This document shows positions 26,672-38,663 of a DNA stretch of 47,395 nt, piece by piece. The position numbers and the translations under genes are program-made. Position 1 is the first letter of the stretch; the number at the start of each line of letters is the position of its first letter. A model generated the notes under the pieces. The model did no database searches. It saw nothing but the letters and a program-made list of their open reading frames with translations, and was not told where the DNA came from. The stretch is from Phycisphaerae bacterium. GTDB lineage: Bacteria > Planctomycetota > Phycisphaerae > Sedimentisphaerales > Anaerohalosphaeraceae. The stretch lies in assembly GCA_014859965.1 (NCBI GenBank), contig JACZKQ010000199.1:1-47395 (forward strand). The letters are read 5' to 3'.

Positions 26672-28974
26672 TGGACTCCACCCCATTCGGCAGTCTGACC
26701 TTTTGCCATGTTCAGGTCTCGCGTAACGGCGCCATAGCGAAGCCGGCAGGATCCGCCTGCGAGCGAACGCACGGTGACGTTTGCGAGCTTACCGTCCTTC
26801 CACTGAACGTCCAGTTCGAAGCCGCCGCGGGCGCGAAGACCTTTCACGACGCCGTTTGGCCAGGCTTTTGGCAGGGCCGGCAGGAGATCGATCTCGCCGG
26901 CACAGCTTTGCAGGAACATCTCGGCTATGCCGGAGACGCCGCCGAAGTTGCCATCGATCTGAAACGGCGGATGGGCATCGAACATGTTCGGATAGGTCCG
27001 CTCGGGCCGCAGAAGCATCGTAAGGATCTTATAGGCGTGCTCGCCGTCATGGAGGCGTGCCCAGAGATTCAGACGCCATCCGATCCCCCATCCGGTGGCG
27101 TCGTCGCCGCGCACCTCCAGGCTCTTGCGCACTGCGGCCGCCAGATCCGGGGTCGTGCGCACGTGAATCTGATCGCTCGGATACAAGCCGTACAGGTGCG
27201 AAACATGCCGGTGATGCCTCTCCGGCGCCTTCATATCCCAATCCTCCAGCCATTCCTGAAGCTGGCCTGCGCTGCCGATCTGGTCCGGGGCCAGGCGATC
27301 GCGTGTCGCGGCCGCTTGCTTTCGGAAATCCTCATCCACGCCCAGAATCTCTGCCGCACGAATGCAGTTATTGAACAGGTCTCGCAGTATCTGCATGTCC
27401 ATCGCAGGGCCCGCGCAGACGCTCGTGCCGAACGGATGCCCGTTTTCCGGCGAAAGCGATGGGGACGTCACCAGCCACTTGTGCGTCGGCTCTTCGACCA
27501 GCGTGTCGAAGAAGAACTGCGCGGCTCCCTTCATGGCTGGATAGACCTTGGCCAGATATTCCTTGTCACGGGAGTAATCATAATGGTCCCACAGGTGCAG
27601 GCACAGCCACGCGCCGCCCGTCGGCCACATGCCCCACTGGGGACCATCGATCGGAGCGGAGGCCCGCCACAGGTCGGTATTGTGGTGCGTGACCCAGCCG
27701 CCGGCGCCGTAGCTGGTTTTGGCGGTGCGTGCGCCGGTATCGGTGAGATCCATCACCATCGCTACCAGCGGCTCGACGCATTCGGCCAGGTTCGTCGGCT
27801 CGGCCGGCCAGTAATTCATTTCCGTGTTGATGTTGATCGTGTACTTGCTTTGCCAGGGTGGATTCATGCTGTCATTCCAGATGCCCTGGAGATTCGCCGG
27901 CTGACAGCCCGGCCGCGAGCTGCTGATCAGCAGATACCGGCCGAACTGAAAATAGAGTGCCGCCAGTTGCGGATCCTTCACCTTATCGAGATCGCGGATT
28001 CGCTCGTCCGTGGGCCGATTTGCGGCAGGCGTCGTTCCGAGGTCCAGCGTTACCCGCCGAAACAGCTTCTGATGGGCGGCCACATGGTCCCTCAGTAACG
28101 ACTCAAAAGGCTTCACACCGGCTTTGGTGATGGCATCTTTGGCCAGCGATTCGGGGTCGCCGGTCACGTCTTTGTAGCTCTTGTAGCTGGTTGCCGCGGC
28201 GATCAGCAGTAATGCGGAATCCGCATCGGTGACGGTGATCCGGCCATCGCCCGGCACTATCTGTCCGCCTGAAGCCGCAATCGCCACGCGCCCCTGGTAC
28301 TTGAGGGCGCCGGCAATGCCGGCCGCCCCTCCGTTAACGCCTTGCATCACCAACGTATTGGGCGATTCTACAGTCACGGATGCCTTCTGCGGCGTCCTCA
28401 TGCCGGCCGTAAACGTGACCTTGCCGGGCTTGTCCGCTGTCAAGCGAATCACAATGATCTGGTCTACGGGGCTGGAGAAGACCTCCCGCGTGTAGCGCGC
28501 GCCATCGACCGTGTATGAGACAGTGGCCACAGCCGTGTCCAGATTGAGGTCTCGCCGATAATCCGTCGCCCCGTCGGCATGCGGAAACTTCAGCAGCAGG
28601 TCTCCGACGCACTGATAGGGCATTTGGGTCAAGGGCTTGGCCATCATCTTCTGACCGACCAGATTGTGCGCTTCCCGGTATCGGCCGGCGAAGATCAGTT
28701 CCCGCACCTTCGGCAAGGCGTCAAGCGCGTCGGGATTTGCCGGGTCGTACGGCCCGCCGGCCCAGAGCGTATCTTCATTCAACTGGATCCGCTCTTCGAC
28801 AACGCCGCCAAAGACCATTGCCCCGAGTCGCCCATTGCCCACGGCCAGGGCCTCGACCCACTGCCTGGCCGGCTGGCGGTACCACAGACTCAGCGGTTCC
28901 GCAGGCGGCTGAACAGCGGTCAAACTGCCGGATATGGTCATTATCACGAATAATGCAGAATGTGTGGCGATCAC
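26668..28974 (-). CDS. Secreted GH95 alpha-L-fucosidase / alpha-L-galactosidase (768 aa)
   Basis: A GTG start preceded by GGAGG and a short signal peptide (about 1-20) lead into the GH95 N-terminal beta domain (LSLWYRQPARQWVEALAVGNGRLGAMVFG) and the (alpha/alpha)6 catalytic barrel. Residues matching Bifidobacterium AfcA are present: Asn381 and Asn383 in TININTEMNYW, acid Glu510 in SPENGHP, and Asp674 in QIDGNFGG. Two residues before the first Asn is Thr379. From memory, fucosidases carry His there and the xylan-acting Bacteroides alpha-L-galactosidase carries Thr, so removal of terminal L-galactose from complex xylan side chains is a reasonable alternative to fucosidase activity. It is the first enzyme gene after the regulators. 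Confidence 0.88.
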   Translation of the reverse strand: MIATHSALFVIMTISGSLTAVQPPAEPLSLWYRQPARQWVEALAVGNGRLGAMVFGGVVEERIQLNEDTLWAGGPYDPANPDALDALPKVRELIFAGRYREAHNLVGQKMMAKPLTQMPYQCVGDLLLKFPHADGATDYRRDLNLDTAVATVSYTVDGARYTREVFSSPVDQIIVIRLTADKPGKVTFTAGMRTPQKASVTVESPNTLVMQGVNGGAAGIAGALKYQGRVAIAASGGQIVPGDGRITVTDADSALLLIAAATSYKSYKDVTGDPESLAKDAITKAGVKPFESLLRDHVAAHQKLFRRVTLDLGTTPAANRPTDERIRDLDKVKDPQLAALYFQFGRYLLISSSRPGCQPANLQGIWNDSMNPPWQSKYTININTEMNYWPAEPTNLAECVEPLVAMVMDLTDTGARTAKTSYGAGGWVTHHNTDLWRASAPIDGPQWGMWPTGGAWLCLHLWDHYDYSRDKEYLAKVYPAMKGAAQFFFDTLVEEPTHKWLVTSPSLSPENGHPFGTSVCAGPAMDMQILRDLFNNCIRAAEILGVDEDFRKQAAATRDRLAPDQIGSAGQLQEWLEDWDMKAPERHHRHVSHLYGLYPSDQIHVRTTPDLAAAVRKSLEVRGDDATGWGIGWRLNLWARLHDGEHAYKILTMLLRPERTYPNMFDAHPPFQIDGNFGGVSGIAEMFLQSCAGEIDLLPALPKAWPNGVVKGLRARGGFELDVQWKDGKLANVTVRSLAGGSCRLRYGAVTRDLNMAKGQTAEWGGVQ

Positions 28975-29015
28975 GACATGATCCTCCGAAAAAGTGAATC
29001 TATGTTCCTTTGCCG

Positions 29016-29039
29016 GCCTTCAGGATACGCTCTGAAGGC
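29016..29039 (-). promoter_or_regulatory. Perfect 8-bp hairpin between the FecR gene and the first enzyme gene
   Basis: GCCTTCAG at 29016-29023 and CTGAAGGC at 29032-29039 enclose 8 bases. No U-tract follows on the minus strand, so it is more likely a processing or attenuation point separating the regulator and enzyme parts of the transcript than a full terminator. Confidence 0.5.
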
Positions 29040-29059
29040 GTCTATACAGCTTTGCTCTT

Positions 29060-30643
29060 TCAACGATTGGTCTCCTCTCGGACTGCGGCCGCTGGCCCCA
29101 GGAAAGGGTCGCCTAAAAATATCCAGGAATAATCCGCACGCCCGGTGCAGGTTGTGGCCAGTGTCAGGAACCGCGCCCGAGCGGGAATCGGTACGTCCAC
29201 CTTTTCGACGACACCCGCCTCCGCAGGAAAGTTCAGGTGTTGGCAAACGACGCCGTCCAGGAGGACCCAGAGGTTGGCTGAGCTGAACGGAGGTACAGGC
29301 AGGTCTTTTGGGATGCCGCACATGGCGGTAAACCGGTCAATCCGAATATTCGGATTGTCTTGGCGGATCTGGTCCAGGTCGAAGGTGATGCCCGCATTGG
29401 GATGGAGGTTCAGGGCCGGATTCCTGCTTGTGCCGAGACGAACGCCGTTAAGCCGGGCCGTATGGATATGTTTACTTGGAATGTCGTAGACCTTGCCGCT
29501 GTTGGCCGGCCCGCCGTAGTAGCTTCCCAAGGTATCAGGGCATTCAGAAAACGTCAGTCCGGTGGAACTGATCACGACCGGGCCCAGGGCCCCATTGGGA
29601 ACGAATACGCCGTCGATGCCGTGAAACTGCGGCGTCGCCAGAAATTCGTTTTGTCGAGCCCGTCGAATCATGGTGGCCGGATATTCGAATGCCTGGCCTG
29701 TCCCCAGGTCGATGCCCCGATCCAATGTGCCGGAGCCGCGGCCATTGCCGCCGCCCACGATATCCGCCAGGTTCAACCGTCTCGACGAACTGGCGGGCTG
29801 GTTGGGGGGCGGCAATTGGAGGAGAAAAAGATTTGGCCTGGCAGCCAGTCCGCCTCGAACGCCCTGTCCGGTTGCCTCCACTGTTGCGGCCTGTCCCTCG
29901 TTGACAATCAGTGATGTCGACTGGCTCGTTCGTTCGGGATCGAGAAGTACGTGAATATGGCCTTTCAGAACATGGGCCTCGGTACTTCCGTCGGAATGTG
30001 CGATCACCCCAAATTCCGTACCCAGGTCCGTAATGAGAGCTGTGGGTGTTCGCACTTGAAAACCCGTTGCCTCCGGAGAAACAACGGCAACAAGTCTGCC
30101 GCTTAGCAGGGTCACTTCGCCGACGCTTGTCAATTTGACCCGGCAAGGCGCTTCGAGCAGCAGACGGGTCCCCTGGCCCAGTTCCATCTTCGCTACACCC
30201 TCGCGCAGGTCGTAATCACGTATATACAGCGGTCCGCCTGGCGGCGGATCAAACCCTCGCCACTGAGCGTCATACTGGCCGGCCAGCACACCGATCGCCG
30301 GGCCTTGAGCCATGTGACGGATTAAGTAAACCGAAGCAGAAACCAGGGCTCCAAACAGCAGGACTGCCGCAATCGAACGGACGCGTCGCCCAAATCTTTG
30401 GAAATCGCCTTGACTTGTGCGGCTCGAAATCGCCTGCATGAGATCCGACCTGGAAAGCTCCCCCGTTACTTGACTTGAACGCCGGACCACGGCACAGACT
30501 AACATGCTGTCAACATAGTAATCCCGCACGCGGGGGTCTTCGCGTATCGCTTTCTGAAGAGGCTTCATCTCGTCGGCCTCAATCTCACCGTCGAGCAGAC
30601 GCTGCAACAACTCGTCCATATTCGGAAAAGGAGGTGTGCTCAT
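29060..30643 (-). CDS. FecR-type membrane regulator with NPCBM-like C-terminal domain (527 aa)
   Basis: N-terminal residues 1-90 form an anti-sigma-like cytoplasmic segment typical of planctomycete FecR proteins (LLQRLLDGEIEADEMKPLQ, EDPRVRDYYVDSMLV). One membrane helix lies at 91-108, and a FecR beta domain at about 140-260 (GQGTRLLLEAPCRVKLTSVGE, TPTALITDLGTEFGV). Residues about 330-515 look like an NPCBM carbohydrate-binding module (GITFDLDQIR, IDRFTAMCGI, LWVLLDGVV, ADYSWIFLGDPFL). The start overlaps the sigma gene as ATGA. FecR proteins transmit outer signals to their ECF partner; here no TonB-dependent receptor is nearby, so the NPCBM-like part may be the sensor. That is inference. Confidence 0.82.
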   Translation of the reverse strand: MSTPPFPNMDELLQRLLDGEIEADEMKPLQKAIREDPRVRDYYVDSMLVCAVVRRSSQVTGELSRSDLMQAISSRTSQGDFQRFGRRVRSIAAVLLFGALVSASVYLIRHMAQGPAIGVLAGQYDAQWRGFDPPPGGPLYIRDYDLREGVAKMELGQGTRLLLEAPCRVKLTSVGEVTLLSGRLVAVVSPEATGFQVRTPTALITDLGTEFGVIAHSDGSTEAHVLKGHIHVLLDPERTSQSTSLIVNEGQAATVEATGQGVRGGLAARPNLFLLQLPPPNQPASSSRRLNLADIVGGGNGRGSGTLDRGIDLGTGQAFEYPATMIRRARQNEFLATPQFHGIDGVFVPNGALGPVVISSTGLTFSECPDTLGSYYGGPANSGKVYDIPSKHIHTARLNGVRLGTSRNPALNLHPNAGITFDLDQIRQDNPNIRIDRFTAMCGIPKDLPVPPFSSANLWVLLDGVVCQHLNFPAEAGVVEKVDVPIPARARFLTLATTCTGRADYSWIFLGDPFLGPAAAVREETNR

Positions 30644-31173
30644 ATCGGAAGGCTCCTCTCAGCCAACGTCCTGCGCATGCATCGCAGCAGAGCACTGTTG
30701 ATCTGGCCGAGAATGTGATAGAGGTGCCGGCGGGATACCTTCAGGTACGAGGCGATCTCCAAGACAGAGGCGTTGTGTTCATATCTCATCTTGAGGATCC
30801 TCTTGGCCCGATTGTCCAGGAGGGTCTGGCACTTGCGCAGCGCCTCTATCCGGACGGCCACATCGTCCTGAATAGTGGGCATATAATCCATCAGCGCCTC
30901 AAACAGCGAATCCTCCATCAGGACCCGTTTGCTGCGGGCCTGGTGTCGGCGGTAATCCAGGATCTGATAACGCATGATCTGAACGCCCCAGGCCGCAAAG
31001 TTTGTGCCCGGCTGGAACAGGTCGAACTTCTGCCACATCACCCTCATGCCATCCTGGAAAAGATCGTCTGCGTCATGTACGTGAGGCACCAACGTGAGAA
31101 TATATGCATAGATCTCCTGCTCATGCCGTACAAACAGCTTCAGGAATTCCAAGGTTTGCTTGTCCTGATCCAT
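30640..31173 (-). CDS. ECF sigma factor, Rhodopirellula/Verrucomicrobium type (177 aa)
   Basis: Region 2 is clear: FVRHEQEIYAYILTLVPHVHDADDLFQ, then TNFAAWGVQIMRYQILDYRR. Region 4 is clear: LDNRAKRILKMRYEHNASVLEIASYLKVSRRHLYHILGQIN, a helix-turn-helix that reads -35 elements. Length and sequence fit the planctomycete/verrucomicrobial ECF group that is paired with FecR membrane proteins. The frame could open at TTG (31179), but ATG at 31173 is preferred. The ribosome site is weak in both cases. It is the first gene of the xylan operon and overlaps the FecR gene by four bases, so the two are almost certainly partners. It probably autoregulates this operon and may drive the divergent genes. Confidence 0.9.
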   Translation of the reverse strand: MDQDKQTLEFLKLFVRHEQEIYAYILTLVPHVHDADDLFQDGMRVMWQKFDLFQPGTNFAAWGVQIMRYQILDYRRHQARSKRVLMEDSLFEALMDYMPTIQDDVAVRIEALRKCQTLLDNRAKRILKMRYEHNASVLEIASYLKVSRRHLYHILGQINSALLRCMRRTLAERSLPI

Positions 31174-34131
<2,958 letters not shown>

Positions 34132-34156
34132 CATTATTGTTGTAGAAGGAGTGGCA

Positions 34157-35275
34157 GTGGGAACAACGCAAACAACTACGATGGTTCGCCTGGCGGTCTT
34201 CTTGATTGGCGCTGGTGCGTGCATGGCCGGCGAGGACGTGCCAGTACTTAAAGAGGTTTTTAAGAATGATTTTCTTATCGGTGGGGCTTTCAATCGAAGG
34301 GTAGTAACGGGGCGCGACCCGCAAGCGGCCGCAATCGCCGCGAAACACCTCAATACCGCCACCGCGGAAAACGATTTCAAATGGCAATTGATCCATCCTC
34401 GGCGCGATGAATATAACTGGGCTCCGGCGGACGACTTCATGGCGTTTTGCGAAAAAAACCAGATGGTGGCTATTGGCCATTGCCTCGTTTGGCACAGCCA
34501 GACTCCTCGCTGGGTGTTTCGCGACGACTCGGAAAATGCCCTGACACGAGACGCTCTCCTGGCTCGCATGAAAGACCACATCATGACCGTTGTCGGCCGC
34601 TACAAGGGCCGCATCAAGGGGTGGGATGTGGTCAATGAAGCCCTCAACGATAACGGCACGCTGCGAGACAGTCCATGGCTGCAGATCATCGGCGAAGGCT
34701 CGCAGGACAAGCAATACGACTTCATCGAGAGTGCCTTCCGATGGGCCAATGAGGCCGACCCCGATGCCGAGTTGTACTACAACGACTACGGTCTCGAAAC
34801 GTCAAAGGCAAAGTGCGACGGGGCGGTTGCGATTGTGAAGCATCTCAAATCAAAAGGTGTCCGCATCGATGGCGTCGGCATTCAACTGCATGCCGGACTG
34901 ACATACCCCAGCATACAGGGACTTGAGTACGCCGTCACGAGCCTGGCCGCCACCGGCGTTAAGGTCATGGTGACCGAATTAGACATCCGCACGCAGGCAC
35001 GCGGGTATCGCGGCGCCGATATCGGCCGGGTCACCCGGCAGAGCACGCAGGACGCGAATGCCGATGCGGCCGAAACCCAGAAGAAACTCGCGGAAAAGTA
35101 CGCGGAGATATTCTCCGTTCTTCTGAAACACAGAAAGGATGTCACTCGCGTCACATTCTGGGGCATTTATGACGGAGCGTCCTGGATTGGGGGTTCTCCC
35201 CTGTTGTTCGATCGGACCTACGAGCCTAAGGAGGCTTTCTTCGCCGTGGTGAAGACCGCTCAGGAAAACCAATAG
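34157..35275 (+). CDS. Secreted GH10 endo-1,4-beta-xylanase (372 aa)
   Basis: A single GH10 TIM barrel: TAENDFKWQLIHP, HCLVWHSQTPRWVF, acid/base Glu161 in WDVVNEAL, nucleophile Glu274 in VTELDIR, and TFWGIYDGASWIGG near the end. A signal peptide (MVRLAVFLIGAGACMAG) follows the start. GTG at 34157 is chosen because AAGGAG lies seven bases upstream; an in-frame ATG at 34181 lacks a ribosome site. The longer frame from 34061 overlaps the esterase gene and is unlikely. The gap of 25 bases to the esterase gene indicates one transcript. It gives the locus a classical bacterial GH10 in addition to the plant-type GH10 in the fusion protein. Confidence 0.93.
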   Translation: MGTTQTTTMVRLAVFLIGAGACMAGEDVPVLKEVFKNDFLIGGAFNRRVVTGRDPQAAAIAAKHLNTATAENDFKWQLIHPRRDEYNWAPADDFMAFCEKNQMVAIGHCLVWHSQTPRWVFRDDSENALTRDALLARMKDHIMTVVGRYKGRIKGWDVVNEALNDNGTLRDSPWLQIIGEGSQDKQYDFIESAFRWANEADPDAELYYNDYGLETSKAKCDGAVAIVKHLKSKGVRIDGVGIQLHAGLTYPSIQGLEYAVTSLAATGVKVMVTELDIRTQARGYRGADIGRVTRQSTQDANADAAETQKKLAEKYAEIFSVLLKHRKDVTRVTFWGIYDGASWIGGSPLLFDRTYEPKEAFFAVVKTAQENQ

Positions 35276-35299
35276 ACTGTTCCCCTTTGCTGAAGGAAA

Positions 35300-35308
35300 T
35301 GTTAGAAT
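35300..35308 (+). promoter_or_regulatory. Possible extended -10 promoter for araA
   Basis: TGTTAGAAT (TGn plus TAGAAT) lies 25 bases past the xylanase stop and no good -35 precedes it. A GC-rich segment at about 35319-35351 that can fold (CCGGC / GCCGG ends) lies between it and araA. Read-through from the xylanase gene is equally possible. Confidence 0.3.
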
Positions 35309-35452
35309 AACACATGATCCGGCGCTGGCCGGCCGGTTGGCCTGCAGCCGGACGATGGCTTGGGCGTGCATGGCGCCGAAGGCAGAACTGCTGTTCGCGA
35401 CAAGCACCGGTCGCAATTTGTGAAAGAAACACATATCATTCAGGTGGACGCA

Positions 35453-36949
35453 ATGCATAATTTGAGAGAATTCGAAGTATGGTTCATTACCGGCAGTCAG
35501 CATTTGTACGGCGATGAGATTCTTAAGCAGGTCGATTCGGATTCCAAACGGATCGCAGCCTTTCTGGACGCATCCGAGACGATCCCATGCCGGGTCGTAT
35601 TCAAGCCCGTGGTCAAAACGCCGGACGAGATACAGAACGTATGTGTCGAAGCCAATAGTTCGCCAGACTGTGCGGGACTGATCACGTGGATGCACACGTT
35701 CAGCCCTGCCAAGATGTGGATAGCCGGGCTGAGCCTTCTTAACAAGCCGTTCGCCCACCTCCACACTCAGTTCAACCGTGATATCCCCTGGGATCAGATC
35801 GACATGAATTTCATGAACCTGAATCAGTCGGCGCATGGGGGCCGGGAATTCGGGTTCATCTGCAGCCGCCTGCGCAAAGATCGCAAAGTCATCGTCGGAC
35901 ACTGGCAGGATGAGGCTGTACTGAAGGCGTTGGACACATGGATGCGGGCGGCTTGTGCATGGTCTGACTGGCAGGGAATGAAGGTCGCGCGTTTCGGCGA
36001 CAACATGCGGGAAGTTGCCGTCACAGAGGGTGACAAGGTCGAGGCGCAGAAACAGTTTGGCTATTCCGTCAACGGTTACGGCGTTGGGGATCTGGTCGAT
36101 GCTGTCAATCAAGTCAGGAACGACCAGATCGACGCGCTGGTTGCCGAGTATCGCAGCCTTTACAGCATTGACATTTCCGAGGCCCAAAGCGAGACGGTGC
36201 GCCAAGCCGCCCGAATTGAAGCAGGCATGAGACATTTTCTGACGGCAGGGGGCTTTAAGGCATTCACCACGACCTTCGAAGATCTGCACGGGCTTGCTCA
36301 ACTACCGGGCCTGGCGGCTCAGCGGCTGATGGCCGACGGTTACGGCTTCGGCGCAGAAGGCGACTGGAAGACCGCGGCTCTGGTTCGAGCGATGAAGGTC
36401 ATGGCTGCCGGCATGAAGGGGGGGACATCCTTCATGGAGGATTACACGTATCATCTCGACCCGTCGGATATGAAAGTGCTCGGCGCGCACATGCTCGAGG
36501 TCTGTCCGACGCTTGCCGGTGACAAGCCGATGTTGGAGGTGCATCCGCTGGGTATCGGGGGCAAGGCCGATCCTGCCCGGCTTGTCTTCTGTGCTCCCGA
36601 GGGCAGAGGGATCAACGTGTCTCTGATGGATATGGGCAACCGGTTCAGAATGATAGCAAACCCTTGCAGGGTCGTGGCTCCGAATGCGCCGTTGCCCAAT
36701 CTCCCGGTAGCCAGGGTGCTCTGGAAGCCCGAGCCCGACCTCAAGACGGCCGCGGCGGCATGGATCATCGGCGGGGGAGCACACCACACGGGCTTCAGCA
36801 TGGCTTTGACGAAGGAGCACATCGCCGATTTTGCCGAGATCGCCGGGATCGAGTACTTGCTGATTGATGAAGACACAACAATTCCCGGTCTGAAAAAAGA
36901 CATTCGAATCAACGAAATGTACTACGCACTCGCAACGGGATTGAAATAG
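35453..36949 (+). CDS. araA: L-arabinose isomerase
   Basis: This cytoplasmic enzyme converts L-arabinose to L-ribulose, the first step of bacterial arabinose use, with Mn2+. The 498-residue length matches E. coli AraA (500). Residues equivalent to the E. coli active site are present: Glu302 (FGAEGDWK), Glu329 (SFMEDYTYH), His346 (LGAHMLE) and His445 (GAHHTGFS). ATG at 35453 is preferred over the longer frame because AGGTGG lies five bases before it and the N-terminus then reads [13 protein letters not shown] as in the family. It is the only intracellular sugar-metabolism gene in the xylan locus; ribulokinase and epimerase genes are not in the window. Confidence 0.96.
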   Translation: MHNLREFEVWFITGSQHLYGDEILKQVDSDSKRIAAFLDASETIPCRVVFKPVVKTPDEIQNVCVEANSSPDCAGLITWMHTFSPAKMWIAGLSLLNKPFAHLHTQFNRDIPWDQIDMNFMNLNQSAHGGREFGFICSRLRKDRKVIVGHWQDEAVLKALDTWMRAACAWSDWQGMKVARFGDNMREVAVTEGDKVEAQKQFGYSVNGYGVGDLVDAVNQVRNDQIDALVAEYRSLYSIDISEAQSETVRQAARIEAGMRHFLTAGGFKAFTTTFEDLHGLAQLPGLAAQRLMADGYGFGAEGDWKTAALVRAMKVMAAGMKGGTSFMEDYTYHLDPSDMKVLGAHMLEVCPTLAGDKPMLEVHPLGIGGKADPARLVFCAPEGRGINVSLMDMGNRFRMIANPCRVVAPNAPLPNLPVARVLWKPEPDLKTAAAAWIIGGGAHHTGFSMALTKEHIADFAEIAGIEYLLIDEDTTIPGLKKDIRINEMYYALATGLK

Positions 36950-36995
36950 CAGGAGCGGCGCCTCGAATGAGTCCTGCATGGTGAAGCAGGCAGGC

Positions 36996-38000
36996 TCAAA
37001 ACTGTCGGAGGAAGCGCAAGTCGTTCTCGAAGAGCAGGCGAATGTCCGAGATGCCGTATTTTTTCATGGCCAGCCGCTCGATGCCGAATCCAAATGCCCA
37101 GCCGGTATACTTCTCGCTGTCAATACCCACCCTGTCAAATACGTTCGGATCCACCATCCCGCAGCCGCCGATCTCCATCCAGTCCTCGCGGCCGCTCTTA
37201 TCGACCCACAGGATATCGACCTCGCAACTCGGCTCCGTGAACGGGAAGAAACTCGGGCGGAACCGCCACCGTGTATCCGCCCCGAAGAACGCGTGGATAA
37301 ACTGGTTGATGCTGCTCTTGAGGTCCACCATCGAAATGCCTTCATCCACGACGAGGGCTTCGAGCTGGTGGAACATGAACATGTGCGTGGCGTCGACCGT
37401 GTCCGGCCGATAGACCCGCCCCGGGGCCACCACCCGTATCGGAGGCTTCGTCGTCTCCATCACGCGAATCTGAATTGTCGAGGTTTGACTGCGCAACAGC
37501 ATCGCATCATCGAGATAAAAATTGTCGCGGGGATCACGCGCCGGATGCTCCGGTGGAATGTTAAGCGCCACAAAATTGTGCCATTCATCCTCCACCTCGG
37601 GTCCATAGGCAATCCCGAAGCCCATTCGACCGAAGATCTCCAGCAGTTCACTGACCGTCTGGCTGATGACATGGCTGCGGCCCAAGGCGATGGGTTTTCC
37701 CGGCAGCGTGACGTCGATGAGCGGCTCTGTTCGCACCTGCCCGGCGTCCAGTTTCTCCTTGAGCGCATCGAAAACGGCGGTCACTTCGGTCTTGATCCTG
37801 TTGGCAAGCTGACCGCCTTCACGCCGCTCCTGGGGCGGGAGTTTGCCGATGAGGCTCAGCATGATCGTAATCCGCCCTTTGCGCCCGAGGTACGCAATAC
37901 GAAAATCCTCGAGCGCCGCGGCATTATCGATGTGTCTCAGCGCCTCAATCGCCTCAGTGCCGGTCTTTTCGAAATCTTCCAGCATCGCAGCCTCATGCAT
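36996..38000 (-). CDS. pheS: Phenylalanine--tRNA ligase alpha subunit
   Basis: A 334-residue class II aminoacyl-tRNA synthetase alpha subunit. An N-terminal coiled-coil region (about 1-90) precedes the catalytic core, with HPARDPRDNFYL, motif 2 in FHQLEALVVDEG, SFFPFTEPSCEVDI, and motif 3 in FGFGIERLAMKKYGI. It charges tRNA-Phe together with the beta subunit. In most bacteria pheT follows directly; here pheS is the last gene of the thrS-infC-rpmI-rplT-pheS run and converges on araA, 46 bases away, so pheT must be elsewhere. It starts 15 bases after rplT. Confidence 0.96.
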   Translation of the reverse strand: MHEAAMLEDFEKTGTEAIEALRHIDNAAALEDFRIAYLGRKGRITIMLSLIGKLPPQERREGGQLANRIKTEVTAVFDALKEKLDAGQVRTEPLIDVTLPGKPIALGRSHVISQTVSELLEIFGRMGFGIAYGPEVEDEWHNFVALNIPPEHPARDPRDNFYLDDAMLLRSQTSTIQIRVMETTKPPIRVVAPGRVYRPDTVDATHMFMFHQLEALVVDEGISMVDLKSSINQFIHAFFGADTRWRFRPSFFPFTEPSCEVDILWVDKSGREDWMEIGGCGMVDPNVFDRVGIDSEKYTGWAFGFGIERLAMKKYGISDIRLLFENDLRFLRQF

Positions 38001-38015
38001 GGGATTCGTCGCTGG

Positions 38016-38369
38016 TTAAAGGGCCGCTCGCACCTTTTCTGCGATGGCGTCAAAGCCCGCGGGATCGGCGATGGCGATTTCACTGAGCATCTTGCGGTTC
38101 AGGTCGATGTTGGCTTTCTTGCAGCCATTAATGAATTCGCTGTATCGCATTCCCCGCTCGCGACATGCAGCATTGACGCGGATGATCCACAACCCGCGAT
38201 AGTCCCTCTTCTTGAGTCTGCGGCCGACACGGGCATTCACAGCCGCACGCATCGTCGCCTCTTTAGCCATACGGTACTGGCTGCCCGTTTGGCCGCGATA
38301 GCCCTTTGTCGCCTTGAAAACCCGTTTTTTGGCTTGACGCCGTGCGGCGCCTTTTCGTACTCTTGGCAT
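38016..38369 (-). CDS. rplT: 50S ribosomal protein L20
   Basis: A 117-residue, strongly basic protein with the family signature MPRVRKGAARRQAKKRVFKATKGYRG and the C-terminal globular part (WIIRVNAACRERGMRYSEFINGCKKA). L20 binds 23S rRNA early in large-subunit assembly and in many bacteria represses its own operon by binding the leader. The ribosome site is GAAAGGA. It lies 83 bases after rpmI and 15 before pheS. Confidence 0.97.
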   Translation of the reverse strand: MPRVRKGAARRQAKKRVFKATKGYRGQTGSQYRMAKEATMRAAVNARVGRRLKKRDYRGLWIIRVNAACRERGMRYSEFINGCKKANIDLNRKMLSEIAIADPAGFDAIAEKVRAAL

Positions 38370-38452
38370 ATCAGCTTCCTTTCACAAAGGTGGATATTCT
38401 ACCGCTACGGCAGCTGATGGTAGCCGAGAAGCGGGAATCCATTATTCATATT

Positions 38453-38647
38453 TCAGTGTGCAATCAAATCTCTGCACGTTTTGGCGGGCTTACCCTTCAC
38501 CATTGCCGAGCCGGTAATGCGACGCCGGCGCTTGGCATTCTTGGTGCTCATCAGGTGGCTTCCGAAACTGCGCTGACGTTTGACCTTGCCGGTTCCGGTT
38601 ACTTTCATTCGTTTGCTCAACCCTTTGTGGTTCTTCTGCTTAGGCAT
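38453..38647 (-). CDS. rpmI: 50S ribosomal protein L35
   Basis: A 64-residue basic protein (MPKQKNHKGLSKRMKVTGTG, then HLMSTKNAKRRRRI) recognisable as L35 by sequence and by its position before rplT. It is transcribed from its own strong promoter at 38708-38737 after a terminator that ends the infC transcript. The ribosome site AAGGA is about eight bases upstream. Confidence 0.95.
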   Translation of the reverse strand: MPKQKNHKGLSKRMKVTGTGKVKRQRSFGSHLMSTKNAKRRRRITGSAMVKGKPAKTCRDLIAH

Positions 38648-38663
38648 ACACTGATCCTTTTTT

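Noticed and set aside
25463..28098. Plus-strand 411- and 479-residue open frames
   Set aside because: Antisense to the GH43 half and to GH95; no signal, domain or ribosome site.
36949..36977. Possible bidirectional terminator between araA and pheS (GCAGGA / TCCTGC)
   Set aside because: 6-bp stem with a 17-base loop and no U-tract on either side; too weak to annotate.
36978..38417. Plus-strand 479-residue frame
   Set aside because: Antisense to pheS and rplT; composition is not protein-like.
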